From the NCBI GenBank assembly GCA_029216955.1, contig JANAVB010033216.1:10041408-10105407 (forward strand): a stretch of 64,000 nucleotides of DNA. The letters run 5' to 3'. The translations under genes were made by a program, and so were the position numbers. Within the stretch, counting starts at the first letter, position 1. The number at the start of each line of letters is the position of its first letter. Origin of the DNA: Iris pallida (lineage: Eukaryota; Streptophyta; Magnoliopsida; Asparagales; Iridaceae). Of the stretch, positions 1 to 12,500 are shown piece after piece. The notes beneath the pieces were generated by a model, which was not told the DNA's origin, made no database searches, and saw only the letters and a list, made by a program, of their open reading frames with translations.

Positions 1-2532
1 CTGCAGAAATCGTGATATTTCCTAATATTTTATGTAGTATCCCTAGTAAAAACCCCTTTAGACTAAAAATCTGCAACTACTATTCTTATCTCTATTTATA
101 ATATCAGTTCTTGTAAGGTGGGTAGTCTAGGTGGGTAGATTTTTGTGAATCCAAACCTTACTAGTCTATTTTGGACCGGACTTTACCATTGTAACCCCAC
201 TTTCCCTAAATAAAGATTTTGACATTATTCATCTATCTAGTATATTATAACTAACTATTATTTTTACTAATTAATATTTAGCCATTCTTTTTATATTAAA
301 TTTATTAGCTATTATATTTTCTGAATATTTGAAGTGGATTTGGGTTGACAGTGTTAGGCCTTATTGGGTCGAGCCCATAAGCTAGGTTTAAGTTCAGGAA
401 AGAAAATCCATTAGTTCTAACTCCTCTTCTTCCTCTTCTTTTTTAATTGCAGTTGCAGCGGCACTCGAAGAGCGAAGATGGAGCGTCGCCTATTTAATTG
501 CAGTTGGCGCTTGCTATAACTCGTTCCTCCCATGCCGATTCATTGCTTGCACGTGCCGATTTATGGTTGGCATTTGAGGAACTGCACCTTGTTAACTCAA
601 CTCGTGTCGTGCTTGTACTATCTCTGATTCGAACGACGCCATGCATGTGGATTTTTGCTTAGCACTCCAACTTATCTATATGAAAGGTCACTAGCAATGT
701 CAAGCTATCTTGGACTTGGCTGAGGATAGACGGCGATCATCCAATGGATAGTTAGCCCATGGAAGCCCCGAATTTCTAATGTATTTCATCCAGCATCATA
801 CTTTAGCCAACTCGCTTCCCCCGGGAATGACATGATCCCATGGCCTTGATGATCATGTCGAGGAAGACTACACCTTCTTGACAAGTTTTTCATGACCACG
901 CACCTACGACGACTTCTAGACTCGACGTAAATGCAAGGCCTACAGATGATACAACTTTGCTTTCTCTGCCTTAAACTTTTTTTATTCAAGTCCATACTTT
1001 CCATTCCTCATGCGAGACTCCCAAGCCACGGGATCGATCTCGACGACAAACGGTCGCATAAACTTTTCTATTCTTTAAAACACGGAGAATGACTTTTGTA
1101 TAGCCTTCCAGATAGACCTGAACAAACGTGTTTCCTTCGTGTCCCATAGACCATGGCATACTTATCCTTGAACCGATCGTGGCTCGTGCCTTAGACTGAC
1201 TTGTGTTCTATGCGACATTATCGTCCAAGTCATACTTTATATGACGAGCCTTAAGATCGTGGGACTATGTGACTTGGAAACTGCAGAAAACGTGGGACAG
1301 TGCTTGCTATGACTTCGAAAGTCCAGCATAACTTTGTCTAACTTAATCATGCAACAACTTGACGAGCAAATGCTCAGTCAAGCCTTGCACCATGGGAACG
1401 TACCGTGCACGCGTTCGACTTGAACAACCAAGTTCTTTGGGTGCCTAGACTTATGCCACAAGACGTGCGATACAACTTAACCCGTGGGGCGAGCAAAGGC
1501 TACGCCAAGCCTTGGACGATGGGACCGTGCTTGCTTTATCAAGCATCTATACGTGCGACGCCTATGACTTAAGCTAAGTTCATACCTTTGTGGCAACATA
1601 GACCATCTTTCCTTCTCTTAAGCCACAGGATGAATGACCAAGTGCCATTTTGAAAGCACGACGTACGATACTTCTAAGCCGACCGTGAGACCTTTCCATG
1701 TTCTAACTCAGTCTGACCCAACTTGGGATTATTTTCTTAGTTATATGGATTCGTCTATTTTATTATCAAGCAACTTGTGCATTTGAAAACTTTTATTTTA
1801 TTAGAGTGAAGGCCAAGCTGAGGCAAGTTTACCGAAGCCACCCACCTGAACGAGGAGTCGCCTCAACTGAGCGGGTCTTCGAGCAGCCATTGCATGGCTA
1901 AGTCCGAACATTGTTGGCTTTTCGATTCCTCCGATTGAGCTGAGCGGGACGGGACATTACACTTCCCCTCCTTTCGTTTATATCAATCGTTCGACAGTAT
2001 GATCGAGCGATCCCCTCATCTCGAGCATTTTTTGATCATGGTAGGTATACGATCCATCGGTGACGTTCTTCTCCGCAATGACAAACTCACGATGACAGCG
2101 ATCGACTACTCGATAGTGACTTCTCCAACGATCGTTTTCCCCTACAATATTCTCTTCGGTGATCGATCGGTCATCGACATGGTGAGAAACCTAACCTCTT
2201 ATTCCTTCAAGTAAATTCTTGATTCTTTATTGAACTTATCAAAATTATTGGTTCAACTGCAAGCTCTGTTCGTTTCAAGAATCTGTCATTGAACCGGGAT
2301 TGACCTCAATCGAAGAAATTCTATTCGAATACGAATCAGTAAGTAACTGTAGACAATTTCCTTTTCTCTTCATTAGTTTCCCTCTGTTCTTCAAAGAAAT
2401 TGGATCAAAACTATTAAAGTCCATATTGAAAGCTTTCTTGTTTGTTGCACCCCAACTGTTTGTGATAACGTCTGAATGAAGGTTTTCCTGTTGAAATGGA
2501 AACGCCAGGTGGTATCAAACTTGGGAGGATTT
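1..2532. other. Unclassified AT-rich sequence left of the LARD element
   Basis: No convincing gene is visible. The stretch has short open frames only. The best is on the plus strand at 1999-2214 (71 codons) and ends near a GTGAGA that could be a splice donor, but nothing in its translation is recognisable. Around 1951-1961 the sequence GGGACATTACA resembles an LTR terminus, and 1020-1960 contains loosely repeated phrases (CGAGCAAA..GCTACG, ACCGTGC..), so an old degraded repeat is possible. The right edge ends in GATTT, the target duplicated by the adjacent retrotransposon. Sequence on the far side of that element resumes at 13710. Confidence 0.3.
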
Positions 2533-3599
2533 AGTGAGCACCCTGAATTTTGTGTTGATTTTTTTTATTTTATTTTTATTTTTTGATTGATTGGTTTCGA
2601 TAAATAATTTATTCTGTTATTTTTTTTTAAGTGTGCTTTTCCGTGCCTTTGATATTTGGAGTGTCAGGGATGTTCAACTCTGGAAATCTTCTTCACGAGT
2701 TTTGGAGTGGACAGGATTATCTTCATGATGGTATATGGTGTCCCACTCAAACTTGTTCCCTTGTGCACTTTTTGCTTCGCTGAACTTCGGGTCGAATTAG
2801 ACCGTTTGATCATTAATTTATTTCCCACTCTTTTCCTTGATCATTATTTTGCACGTTACCGTGACTTTTAATTTGGGAGCGCAAGACCAGTCAGTTTCTT
2901 GAAACCAACTCCTCATTGATGATCTACTCGAGACGCTCGTCACCCATGACCTTCGTGTCCTACTCAGACACGTCATCTTGTGCTCCATTTGCTTCGCACA
3001 ACTTTTCCGACACGTGACCCGATTTTATTTCATCCCACGGCGTCACATTTATTTTCCAACTTGATTTGTGGGTCCCCTGTCGACCAAAACCTGTCGGCCC
3101 CAACTATGGACATGGCCCATATTGAGCCTACTACCCGTCCGCCACTTGTGTCCCATTTATTGGAATTCTCATGTGCTACTTATTTATCCATGATCATCAA
3201 CGTCTAATTTTAATTCGATTTTTGCACAATGTCTGATTTGACCCAAACCAGCTTGACCGAACCCAGCCCAGCTTTGTGTTATTCTCCATCACCATCATCC
3301 TCAGCCTCATTACCTTTAAAAAATACTAAATATTTATTCTACCTATTTTTAAATTATTATTGGAAATTTCCATTGATTTTTATCCATAGGAATGACCTAT
3401 TTTCCTACACAATTAATCTCCACCCTTGGATCTCCCTACATTAATCATAACCATTTATTTCCTCTCTCTAGCTTTTGGCCGGCCCTAACTTTCTTGTGGG
3501 AACAACTTTTTCTTCTCTCTCTCATTTAATGACTATCATCCTCTCTCTCTCTCTCTCTCCCTTCCTTAAAATTTCCCTACACCACAACAACTAAAACAA

Positions 3600-4160
3600 C
3601 AGCAACTGTAACACCAACACCACCATGGACAAACCCGACACCACCTCACACACCCCGACCACACCATGGCCGACCACCCTCCTCCGGCCATGGCCGTCGG
3701 CCACCCAAAACAGCTCCTCCTCCACTCTCCTCCTCCAACTCCAACTTCTTCCTTCCTCCTCCTTCCCTCCCATCAAAACCGACCACCATGGCCGCCACCA
3801 TGCTTTCCAGCCAACGCCACCACGCCCACCTCCACAGCCATGCGTCCGTCGCCGTGCCAGGCCGCGTGCCGCCGTGCGCTTGGCTGACAACGAACGCGGC
3901 CAGCAGCAGTAGCTGCAAACGCAGCACAGCGTGCCACTTGGCCGGCGTGCAGGCGGCCACCGCCGGCGCCACCGCCGTCGTGGTCGGCGTGGCCGACTTC
4001 CCCTTAGCCGGGCGTACCCCTATGGCAGGCCCCGTCGCCCTTGCTTCTCTCTCCGATGCGTATCGAAGGCGATCCGTGCGTTTGGCACGGGTTTCCGTCG
4101 TGACGAGCCCAGAAACGTAGCTGAGATGCCGCCCCGTCGCAGCAACTATGCGCACATTTT
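3600..4160 (+). other. GC-rich islet inside the LTR with short open frames
   Basis: Composition jumps sharply from AT-rich to GC-rich. A leader-like CA-rich stretch runs into an ATG in good context (CACCATGG at 3622-3629). A 110-codon plus-strand frame at 3788-4120 is kept at the same length in the other LTR (10766-11098), but the two translations differ at about 16 residues, which argues against purifying selection. Other frames in both strands are also open, typical of GC-rich low-stop sequence. It could be a captured host exon or an LTR leader segment. I assign no protein. Confidence 0.4.
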
Positions 4161-5199
4161 CTCGGAAATCCGACTGTTGGATCGGTGATTTCTTCGCTCC
4201 GTCACAGTCTCGGTATATCCACCTTCACTCATGTCAATTTTCGTCCGTTAATTTTATCGTTTGATACATCAAAACCGGCCACCAAGTTGACCGTTTAAAT
4301 TGTATAAAATTTGGACAGTTTTGCGGGGCCAACTTCGTCAGCTTGTATCTCCTCCACCGCAGCTCCTTTTGGCGTGCTACCAGTTCCTGTGCGAAGCTGG
4401 TATAACCCTCTTACTACCCCTCCAGTTTCGTTTCATTGTGAGCTTGTTTGATTGGTTGAATTCGACGCCAAAGTTGGCCGTCCGAATTCGTAATTTCCAA
4501 CTTGTAAAATTCTATTTTTGAACACAGGACTCCAGATTTCATTTCTGACACTACCATTAGACTCGTACTGTCGTTCTGGCAAGTTTTCATATAAAATTTG
4601 TTAGATTTGGAGAACGTGAGCCCGAGCACGCATTTCGGTACAAAGCGGGTTCCACTTTCTGGGTCAATGGGACTTTTTGACGCCGGCTTATCAGAATCCA
4701 ATTCTGGATATATCGTTGAGTTCATATCGTCATTTTGGACTCGTTGACATATAGTTTGCTGAGTTTTGAGAACTTTGGCTCCGGCACGCATTTTCGTGCA
4801 AACCGGAATTCCAAGTTCTGGTCAATGGGCCAAATTGAGATCGGGTCAAAGGAATCCAATTCTGGAGATACCGTTGGGTTCGTATCGTCATTCTGGTTTC
4901 GTGGACTTATAATTTGTTATATTTTATAGACTTGTTTTCTTGCACATTTTTTGGTGCAAAACGGCTCCGACACGGACACCGTTTTGACCCGAAATTACCT
5001 TTTTGCTCTTGTGTCCAAATTGGACCGATGGGTAGGTTATCCTAGCTAATTTGACCATTCTGGACACGTTGGCGATGTCTATTTTATCGTCCGATAATGT
5101 TTGTTGATAGTTTCTCTGAGTTTAACCTTTTTATAATTAATTAATAATTAATTCTTATAATGTTCGTATTTCGAGATTAGTACAACGAAACTGAGCTCA

Positions 5200-5234
5200 G
5201 TCAATTTCAGTGATCTCACATCGCTGAAATTGAC
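5200..5234. other. Perfect 11 bp inverted repeat (hairpin) in LTR
   Basis: GTCAATTTCAG at 5200-5210 is followed by a 13-base loop and its exact reverse complement CTGAAATTGAC at 5224-5234. The identical structure is present in the other LTR at 12177-12211. Its role is unknown. Being inside the LTR it could form in RNA or be a protein-binding palindrome. Confidence 0.6.
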
Positions 5235-5375
5235 AAGATGAACACGTGGATCACTATAATAAGATTATCAACCTTACCATTGATATTCTTATCTCGATTT
5301 ACGCATCGTAAGTTTCGACGTACGAATAACGAAGTACACTTTATATTTTCAATAATTAGATTAGATTTACCCTAT

Positions 5376-5476
5376 TTGACCAGAGTTGACCAGCTGATCC
5401 AAAGTCAACTGTAAGTCAACACTTGACCTAGTTTGACTAAATTATTGACCGAAGTTGACCTAGGGTTATTTTGACT
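5376..5476 (+). promoter_or_regulatory. W-box array (9 TTGAC[CT] motifs in about 100 bp)
   Basis: TTGACC, TTGACT and their reverse complements (GGTCAA, AGTCAA) occur nine times on both strands in this 101 bp stretch. TTGAC[CT] is the established core bound by plant WRKY transcription factors. A TATA-like TAATATAGA follows at 5492-5500. The other LTR (12353-12453) keeps the array with one extra copy, and the unrelated-length LTR at 44663-49587 has ten. Promoter activity is inferred, not shown. Confidence 0.55.
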
Positions 5477-5491
5477 TAGAAGAACCTAGAA

Positions 5492-5500
5492 TAATATAGA
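5492..5500 (+). promoter_or_regulatory. TATA-like motif downstream of the W-box array
   Basis: TAATATAGA lies 16 bp after the last W-box. A second candidate, TTTAAATAGG, lies about 55 bp further on (near 5553). The equivalent site in the minus-strand solo LTR is CTATATAATT near 46044, also next to its W-box array, so the arrangement is conserved between families. Confidence 0.35.
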
Positions 5501-5921
5501 TTGCCTGTAGAGATTCTTTTATTATAACTTGAACACCTTGTAACCTGTGTTGCTTTAAATAGGACTCTGTGGCTTCAGTGGGACCACCCTATACTTATCA
5601 GCTATTCAGGTTATCGAGGCGAGTACATTCTCTGATCATTTCATATCCTGCTTAGAATTATTTTCTGCAGTAGATTACTTTACTTGTACTGTCACGATGG
5701 TCACACGGATTGGTACTATATGGATCCCTTCTTGAGATGTTATCCTTAGGGAGCATCGGGTACTACATGTTCTGTGCGTTTCACTTACATGGCGTATCAC
5801 TATGCTTCATTGGTTCTTTGATCACTTACGACATATACTCTTATGATCGTAGAGTCTTCCTGGAATCTTACACTGTTGGGTTACCCCCAGAATCCCTATT
5901 TATGGGACTACTATGTACCAC

Positions 5922-5990
5922 CCTTCGGAGGCTACCAACCTTCGGGGGCTTATCACCCTTCGGGGGCTGACCACCCTTCGGGGGCTGTTA
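5922..5990 (+). repeat. Four tandem 18 bp units (CCCTTCGGGGGCT core)
   Basis: Successive copies of ACCACCCTTCGGGGGCT with small changes (one has GGAGGCT, one AACCTTCGG). The right LTR has four cleaner copies at 12891-12961. Unit length is divisible by three, so the reading frame stays open through it. Confidence 0.75.
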
Positions 5991-6739
5991 CATAGCATCA
6001 TAACATAACATGGTTGGATCTTTGTGTATTGATTGGGGGTACGGGGGAGTATAAGTAGACATGTGAATAATACACCAGTAGTATCTTATCAGAATCATTC
6101 CTTAGTGTCTTATCAGAATCATCCCAGGCCATTTACATGTTCATATTGTACTCTGACTCACTAGTCACTGCTAGTTCTCTATGTATAGTAGATATTTCTA
6201 TTACAGTTCTATCTCTGTTCACATACTGTTTTCTTTCAGTACCTGTATCTTACTTTACTGCATGATTATATTTTCTAACCTGCTATGATCTGTTGAGATG
6301 TACTATACTCGCTCCAGTCCTGACTGGACCCGTTGATAAATTTTACAGATAGCTTGGAGGTTGCCTGCTAGCCTAGAGGAGATACATTAGAGGATATTTA
6401 GATAGTTGTTTCATTTGTTTGGAGTTGTATTTACTTTATGGATTACTGTATATGAGTTTGAGGTATATTTCTGGGTTTTTGTATCTTAGACACTTAGACT
6501 TCTATCTCCTGTATTTCTTTTGGATTTCATGTTTTATCTATCCTTATCATGCGCTACCCTAGATGTGATTGAGACTGTATCTGCTATGTCACCCCCATTC
6601 GGGGAGTATAAACTGCTTGGCATTATAATGTTAGATGTTGTGACCTAGGACAGCGTTCTACCGCCGACACTGCGACGTAGGCTGGGCGTTGTACGTTCTC
6701 GTACCCAAACAGTGGGTGCGGGTCGTGACACGTTTTTAG

Positions 6740-6755
6740 TGGTGGCCCATGCAGG
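6740..6755 (+). promoter_or_regulatory. Primer-binding-site candidate
   Basis: TGGTGGCCCATGCAGG begins nine bases after the LTR. The same motif follows the LTRs at 25236, 33289 and 55328, so it is a lineage hallmark. TGG fits pairing to a tRNA CCA end, but the sequence is not the initiator-methionine site (TGGTATCAGAGC) and I cannot name the tRNA. Confidence 0.5.
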
Positions 6756-8783
6756 TCGAGTTTGTGTAGTGGTATTCAAACTAGAGTTCCACTACAGCCT
6801 GCAGTAGGATTAGGATATATTTTTAAAGGTACTCAATCACAGTTAGGATCCCTTGAGAGATTCCTGGGACGACCCTTGAGAATCTTATTTTAACTTCGAT
6901 TTGAAAACTCTTCTTCCCTTGATTTAATTATCTTTACTTTCTGTTGTTAAATTTGATTTTTATAGATTATTGTTGAATTCGAGTTGTATTTATTGATTTT
7001 GATGGATGATTGTCGAATTTGAATTTTGATGATAGCTATTGCATCCGAGTTTGTATTTTGATAGATTTTTGTTCAATTTTGAATTTTGATGTTCGTTGAT
7101 AAATTGATTTGATTTTTGGGTATTCATTGTTGATTTAATTTAATTTTGGCAAGATAAAATTATATGGGCTAGGTCATCTATGTTATGGAATCTAGTCTTC
7201 TATAGCCACATTAGCCAGCATGGTGAGGACATATAGTCTGATTCTGGATATATTTCTCGGGTGTAGGAATTTAAGGTTTTCGTAGCCAAGCTAGCGGTAC
7301 CGCGAAAATGTTAAATACCATGATTCTAGAGATATGTGCATAAGTCAAGGGCTCTGTGATTATCATAGCCTTGCTTACTAGTATGACGAGGATTTAGAGT
7401 ACATGATTTTGGATAGACGCATATGATTATCGGATTGCACCTTAAATATTTTTGAACATGTTTTCTCTACTTTTGTTTCAGTCATTCAAAAAAAAAAGAG
7501 AAAAGAATTATTATTTGTTTGTTTTGTCTAGTTTCCTATTATTTAACTCAGGAGTAAGTTTAGTTGGTTTTATAAACCTTGTGAAATTTCTTGCTATGAG
7601 TTTTTCATAATACAATGAATCGATGATTTTGCTAGACTTTATCTTGAATTTGATATTTTAACTCTGGATTTCAAAACGGTTCCATCTTTAAACAGATAAG
7701 CAGAACCGATTTTATCGTTATTTCTTTCTTGCTATTATTCTTGTATTAAATAATAATGAAAATAAAACTGTCTTGATTTCATCAATCACCTGCTTGCAAT
7801 CTTGGTAGGAATCTAAATGTTAGTCTTAACGTAGAATTAATTTTTTTTATATTGGGATATGAGAATATGTATATGAATATATATAGCAGACACTTTGCCT
7901 AACACGTATGCATGCTACACTTGATTTTCCACCTATCTGAATACATATTAATATGTTGTTGATGTTAAATTTTCAAAACCCCAATAATTCAAGTTCTCTG
8001 CTTTTTCTAGCTTAACTCGTAATTTAAATATTAATTTCATGTTATTATTTAGGTTTACATCACTGCACATGTATGTTATACGTAGGGTTTCAATTCAAAA
8101 TTTTGGTTGAGTTTTGTGTTTAAATTTGTAAAATTTGAGACTGTGTGAATATTGACCCTTGATACGGGATTCCAAATGTTAGTTCAATTTGTCGTTCCAT
8201 TTTATGTTATATTTGGAGCTGTGTACATTGTTGTTGTAGGGATATAACGTTAGATTTCATATTCTTACATGATAGGTTGTGATAAACATTGAGTTGGTTT
8301 TGATGTGCAAATTTCTCCAAAATTCTAGAAACTGAATACATGTTAACATTTTTACATTGATTTCCATGTTTAGTTCAGTTTCAGATTTAATATGTAATAT
8401 TGAACTGAATGCGTAGATAACTGTATTGATAGTATGTTAGGGTTTCATTTCTATCATGTTAGGATGTATTAGGACCATTGAGATTGGTTGTGATGTTTCA
8501 AAATCCTAAAATTTGAGACTGCATTATGTCAATATTTTACTGCTTTAAATGTTAGCTTATTTTCAGACTTTGCACGTAAATGCTGAACTAAAACTGGATT
8601 TAACCTTTCGATACTAAGCTATAACCCTGTACAAGGACACACACACACACCCTAACTTGGTATACACTGTCATGTAACCTAACCCTTTACCTCTATGTTA
8701 TGATTATATACCTAGATAGATATATATAGAGTTTATACGTACATGTTATAATGTATATAGATAAATAACTAAGTCTCTACCTT

Positions 8784-8785
<2 letters not shown>

Positions 8786-8880
<95 letters not shown>
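8786..8880. repeat. (TA)n microsatellite, 95 bp
   Basis: Uninterrupted alternating TA of about 47 units inside the LARD interior. Likely polymorphic in length. Confidence 0.95.
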
Positions 8881-8882
<2 letters not shown>

Positions 8883-9500
8883 TTAGCCATGCATGTTATG
8901 ATTAAATATGTTGTGTATTGTAGGTCGTTAACCCATATGCCATGATTAGTGTAACTTGATAGTTATTGTTTGAAACCCAATTTCTCATATACAATTTCAT
9001 ATGTATTCCACGTACACACACGCCTACTATCTAACCATATGAACATGTCCCCATACACATAATGTTAGCTTTTTTCTCTCTAACGCTCTATATATATATA
9101 TTGTGATTGGATTTCAATGCAAGTGATTTTCAATTCCTTAATTTTTGAATTTGATTTTTTCTATACCCCTTTTTGATGATTGGTAGTTACCTTTCTTTAT
9201 ATTTTTTATGAGTACCAGTTTTCATATAGGATGGTAGACCGCCTTACAGTTTTGATGATTTGTTATTTCTGTAACTTTTCTAGTTAGCACACTAGATTGC
9301 TTGTGTGTTTTGATACCCTATGACCGTTTTGGTATTAGCACGACTAGTATACCTAGATGAGACTTTTACTGCCACCGTATGCCATGACCCTGTATGCCGT
9401 CCCTTTTGATGGTATGATTTGTTTAGGTTCTGGGACTTGATTGTGGGGGTTTGACCTAGAGGGAGTATGGACATTTTAATTTCGAGGACGAAATTTTTAT

Positions 9501-9513
9501 AAGGTGGGTAGGA
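9501..9513 (+). promoter_or_regulatory. Polypurine tract of LARD-like element
   Basis: AAGGTGGGTAGGA abuts the right LTR start. The equivalents are AAGGTGGGTAGAG (element B) and AAGGCGGATAGAGT (A). It primes plus-strand DNA synthesis in LTR retrotransposons. Confidence 0.7.
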
Positions 9514-12500
9514 TGTGAGCACCCTGAATATCGGGTTGATTTTTTTTATTTTATTTTTATTTTCTGATTGATTGGTTTCGATAAATAATTTATTCTGTTA
9601 TTTTTCCTTAAGTGTGCTTTTCCGTGCCTTTGATATTTGGAGTGTCAGGGATGTTCAACTCTGGAAATCTTTTTCACGAGTTTTGGAGTGGACAGGATTA
9701 CCTTCATGATGGTATATGGTGTCCCACTCAAACTTGTTCCCTTGTGCTCTTTTTGCTTCGCTGAACTTCGGGTCGAATTAGACCGTTTGATCATTAATTG
9801 ATTTCCCACTCTTTTCCTTGATCATTATTTGCACGTTACCGTGACTTTTAATTTGGGAGCGCAAGACCAGTCAGTTTCTTGAAACCAACTTCTCATTGAT
9901 GATCTACTCGAGACGCTCGTCACCCGTGACCTTCGTGTCCCACTCAGACACGTCATCTTGTGCTATATTTGCTTCGCATAACTTTTTCGACACGTGACCC
10001 GATTTTATTTCACCCTACGGCGTCACATTTATTTTCTAACTTGATTTGTGGGTCCCCTGTCGACCAAAACCTGTCGGCCCCAACTATGGACATGGCCGAC
10101 ATTGAGCCTACTACCCATCCGCCACTTGTGTCCCATTTATTGGAATCCTCATATGCTACTTATTTATCCATGATCATCAACGTCTAATTTTAATTCGATT
10201 TTTACACAATATCTGATTTGACCCAAACCAGCTTAACCGAACCCAGCCCAGCTTCGTATTATTCTCCATCACCATCATCCTCAGCCTTATTACCCTTGAA
10301 AAATACTAAATATTCATTCTACCTATTTTTTAATTATTATTGGAAATTTTCATTGATTTTTATCCATGGGAATGACCTATTTTCCTACACAATTAATCTC
10401 CACCCTTGGATCTCCCTACATTAATCATAACCATTTATTTCCCCCATCTAGCTTTTGGACAGCCCTAACTTTCTTGTGGGAACAACTTTTTCTTCTCTCT
10501 CTCATTTAATGACTATCATCCTCTCTCTCTCTCGCTCCCTTCCTTAAAATTTCCCTACACCACAACAACTAAAACAACAGCAACTGTAACACCAACACCA
10601 CCATGGACAAACCCGACACCACCTCACACACCCCGACCACACCATGGCCGACCACCCTCCTCTAGCCATGGCCGTCGGCCACCCAAAACAGCTCCTCCTC
10701 CACTCTCCTCCTCCAACGCCAACTTCTTCCTTCCTCCTCCTTCCCTCCCATCAAAACCGACCACCATGGCCGCCACCATGCTTTCCAGCCAACGCCACCA
10801 CGCCCACCTCCACAGCCATGCGTCTGCCGCCGCTCCAGGACGCACGCCGTCGCGCTCTTGGCTGACAGCGAACGCGGCCAGCAGCAGTAGCTGCAAACGC
10901 AGCACAGCGCGCCACTTGGCCGGCGTGCAGGCGGCCACCGTCGGCGCCACCGCCGCCATGGTCGGCGTGGCCGACTTCCCCTTAGTCGGGCACACCCCCA
11001 GGGCTGGCCCCATGGCCCTTGCTTCTCTCTCCGACGCGTATCGGAGGCGATCCGTGCGTTTGGCACGGGTTCCCGTCGTGACGAGCCCGGAAACGTAGCT
11101 GAGATGCCGCCCCGTCGCAGCAACTTCGCACGTATTTTCCCGGACATTCGACCGTTGGATCGGCGATTTCTTTGCTCCGTCACAGTCTCCGTATATCCAC
11201 CTTCACTCATGTCAATTTTCGTCCGTTAATTTTATCGTTTGATACATCAAAACCGGCCACCAAGTTGACCGTTTAAATTGTATAAAATTTGGACAGTTTT
11301 GCGGAGCCAACTTCGTCAGCTTGTATCTCCTCCACCGTAGCTCCTTTTGGCGTGCTACCAGTTCCTGTGCGAAACTGGTATAACCCTCTTACTACCCTCC
11401 AGTTTTGTTTCATTGTGAGCTTGTTTGATTGGTTGAATTCGACGCCAAAGTTGGCCGTCCGAATTCGTAATTTCCAACTTGTAAAATTCCATTTTTGAAC
11501 ACCGAACTCCAGATTTCATTTCTGACACCACCAATTGACTCGTGGCGTCGTTCTGGCATGTTTTTATATAAAATTTGTTAGACTTGGAGAACGTGGGCCC
11601 GGACACGCATTTCGGTGCAAAGCGGGTCCCACTTTCTGGGTCAACGGGACTTTTTGACGCCGGCTCATCAGAATCCAATTCTGGATATACCGTTGAGTTC
11701 GTATCGTCATTGTGGACTCGTTAACATATAGTTTGCTGAGTTTTGAGAACTTTAGCTCCGGCACGAATTTCCGTGTAAATTGGAATTCCAAGTTCTGGTC
11801 AACGGGCCAAATTGAGATCGGGTCAACGGAATCCAATTCTGGAGATACCATTGGGTTCGTATCGTCATTCTAGCTTCTTTGACATATAATTTGTTATATT
11901 TTATAGACTTGTTTTCTTGCATATTTTTTGGTGCAAAACGGCTCCGACACGGACACCATTTTGACCCGAAATTATCTTTTTGCCCTTGTGTCCAAATTGG
12001 ACCGATGGGTAGGTTATTCTAGCTAATTTGACCATTCTGGACACGTTAGCGATATCTATTTCATCGTCCGACAATGTTTGTTGATAGTTTCTCTGAGTTT
12101 AACCTTTTTATAATTAATTAATAATTAAATCTTATAATGTTCGTATTTCGAGATTAGTACAACGAAACTGAGCTCAGTCAATTTCAGTGATCTCACATCG
12201 CTGAAATTGACAAGATGAACACGTGGATCACTATAATAAGATTATCAACCTTACCATTGATATTCTTATCTCGATTTACGCGTCGTAAGTTTCGACGTAC
12301 GAATAACGAAGTACACTTTATATTTTCAATAATTAGATTAGATTTACCCTGTTTGACCAGAGTTGACCAGTTGACCCAAAGTCAACTGTAAGTCAACACT
12401 TGACCTAGTTTGACTAAATTATTGACCGGAGTTGACCTAGGGTTATTTTGACTTAGAAGAACCTAGAATAATATAGATTGCCTGTAGAGATTCTTTTATT

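Larger units (their letters stand above)
2533..6730 (+). repeat. 5' LTR of LARD-like element
   Basis: 4198 bp, starting AGTGAGCACC (right copy TGTGAGCACC) and ending GGTCGTGACA. From left to right it holds an AT-rich head, a CT-rich tract (3540-3560), a GC-rich islet with several overlapping short frames (3600-4150), about three degenerate repeats of a 170-190 bp motif (4510-4960), a perfect hairpin (5200-5234), a W-box array (5376-5476) and four CCCTTCGGGGGCT units (5922-5990). The antisense frame at 4414-4791 and the proline-rich frames at 3600-4190 are treated as shadows. Confidence 0.9.
6731..9513 (+). other. Non-coding interior of LARD-like element
   Basis: AT-rich 2.78 kb without gag, protease, reverse transcriptase or integrase motifs in any frame. 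The last 250 bp resemble the 3' end of gypsy internal regions (TTTCGAGGACGAAATTTT before the polypurine tract, as in elements A, B and C). This indicates derivation from an autonomous gypsy element that lost its coding region. It contains a CA run near 8638 and a long TA run at 8786. Confidence 0.75.

Noticed and set aside
1951..1961. GGGACATTACA as an LTR end
   Set aside because: No matching start, partner LTR, primer site or target duplication could be found in 1-2532.
3646..4155. 169-codon minus-strand frame and other frames in GC islets (also 10662-11210, 39904-40866)
   Set aside because: GC-rich low-stop sequence gives open frames in most phases; the translations are biased Pro/Arg/Ala strings that differ freely between LTR copies.
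4414..4791. 125-codon antisense frame in the LARD LTR, with counterpart at 11355-11851
   Set aside because: Frame is broken differently in the second LTR and contains the degenerate internal repeats; no domain seen.
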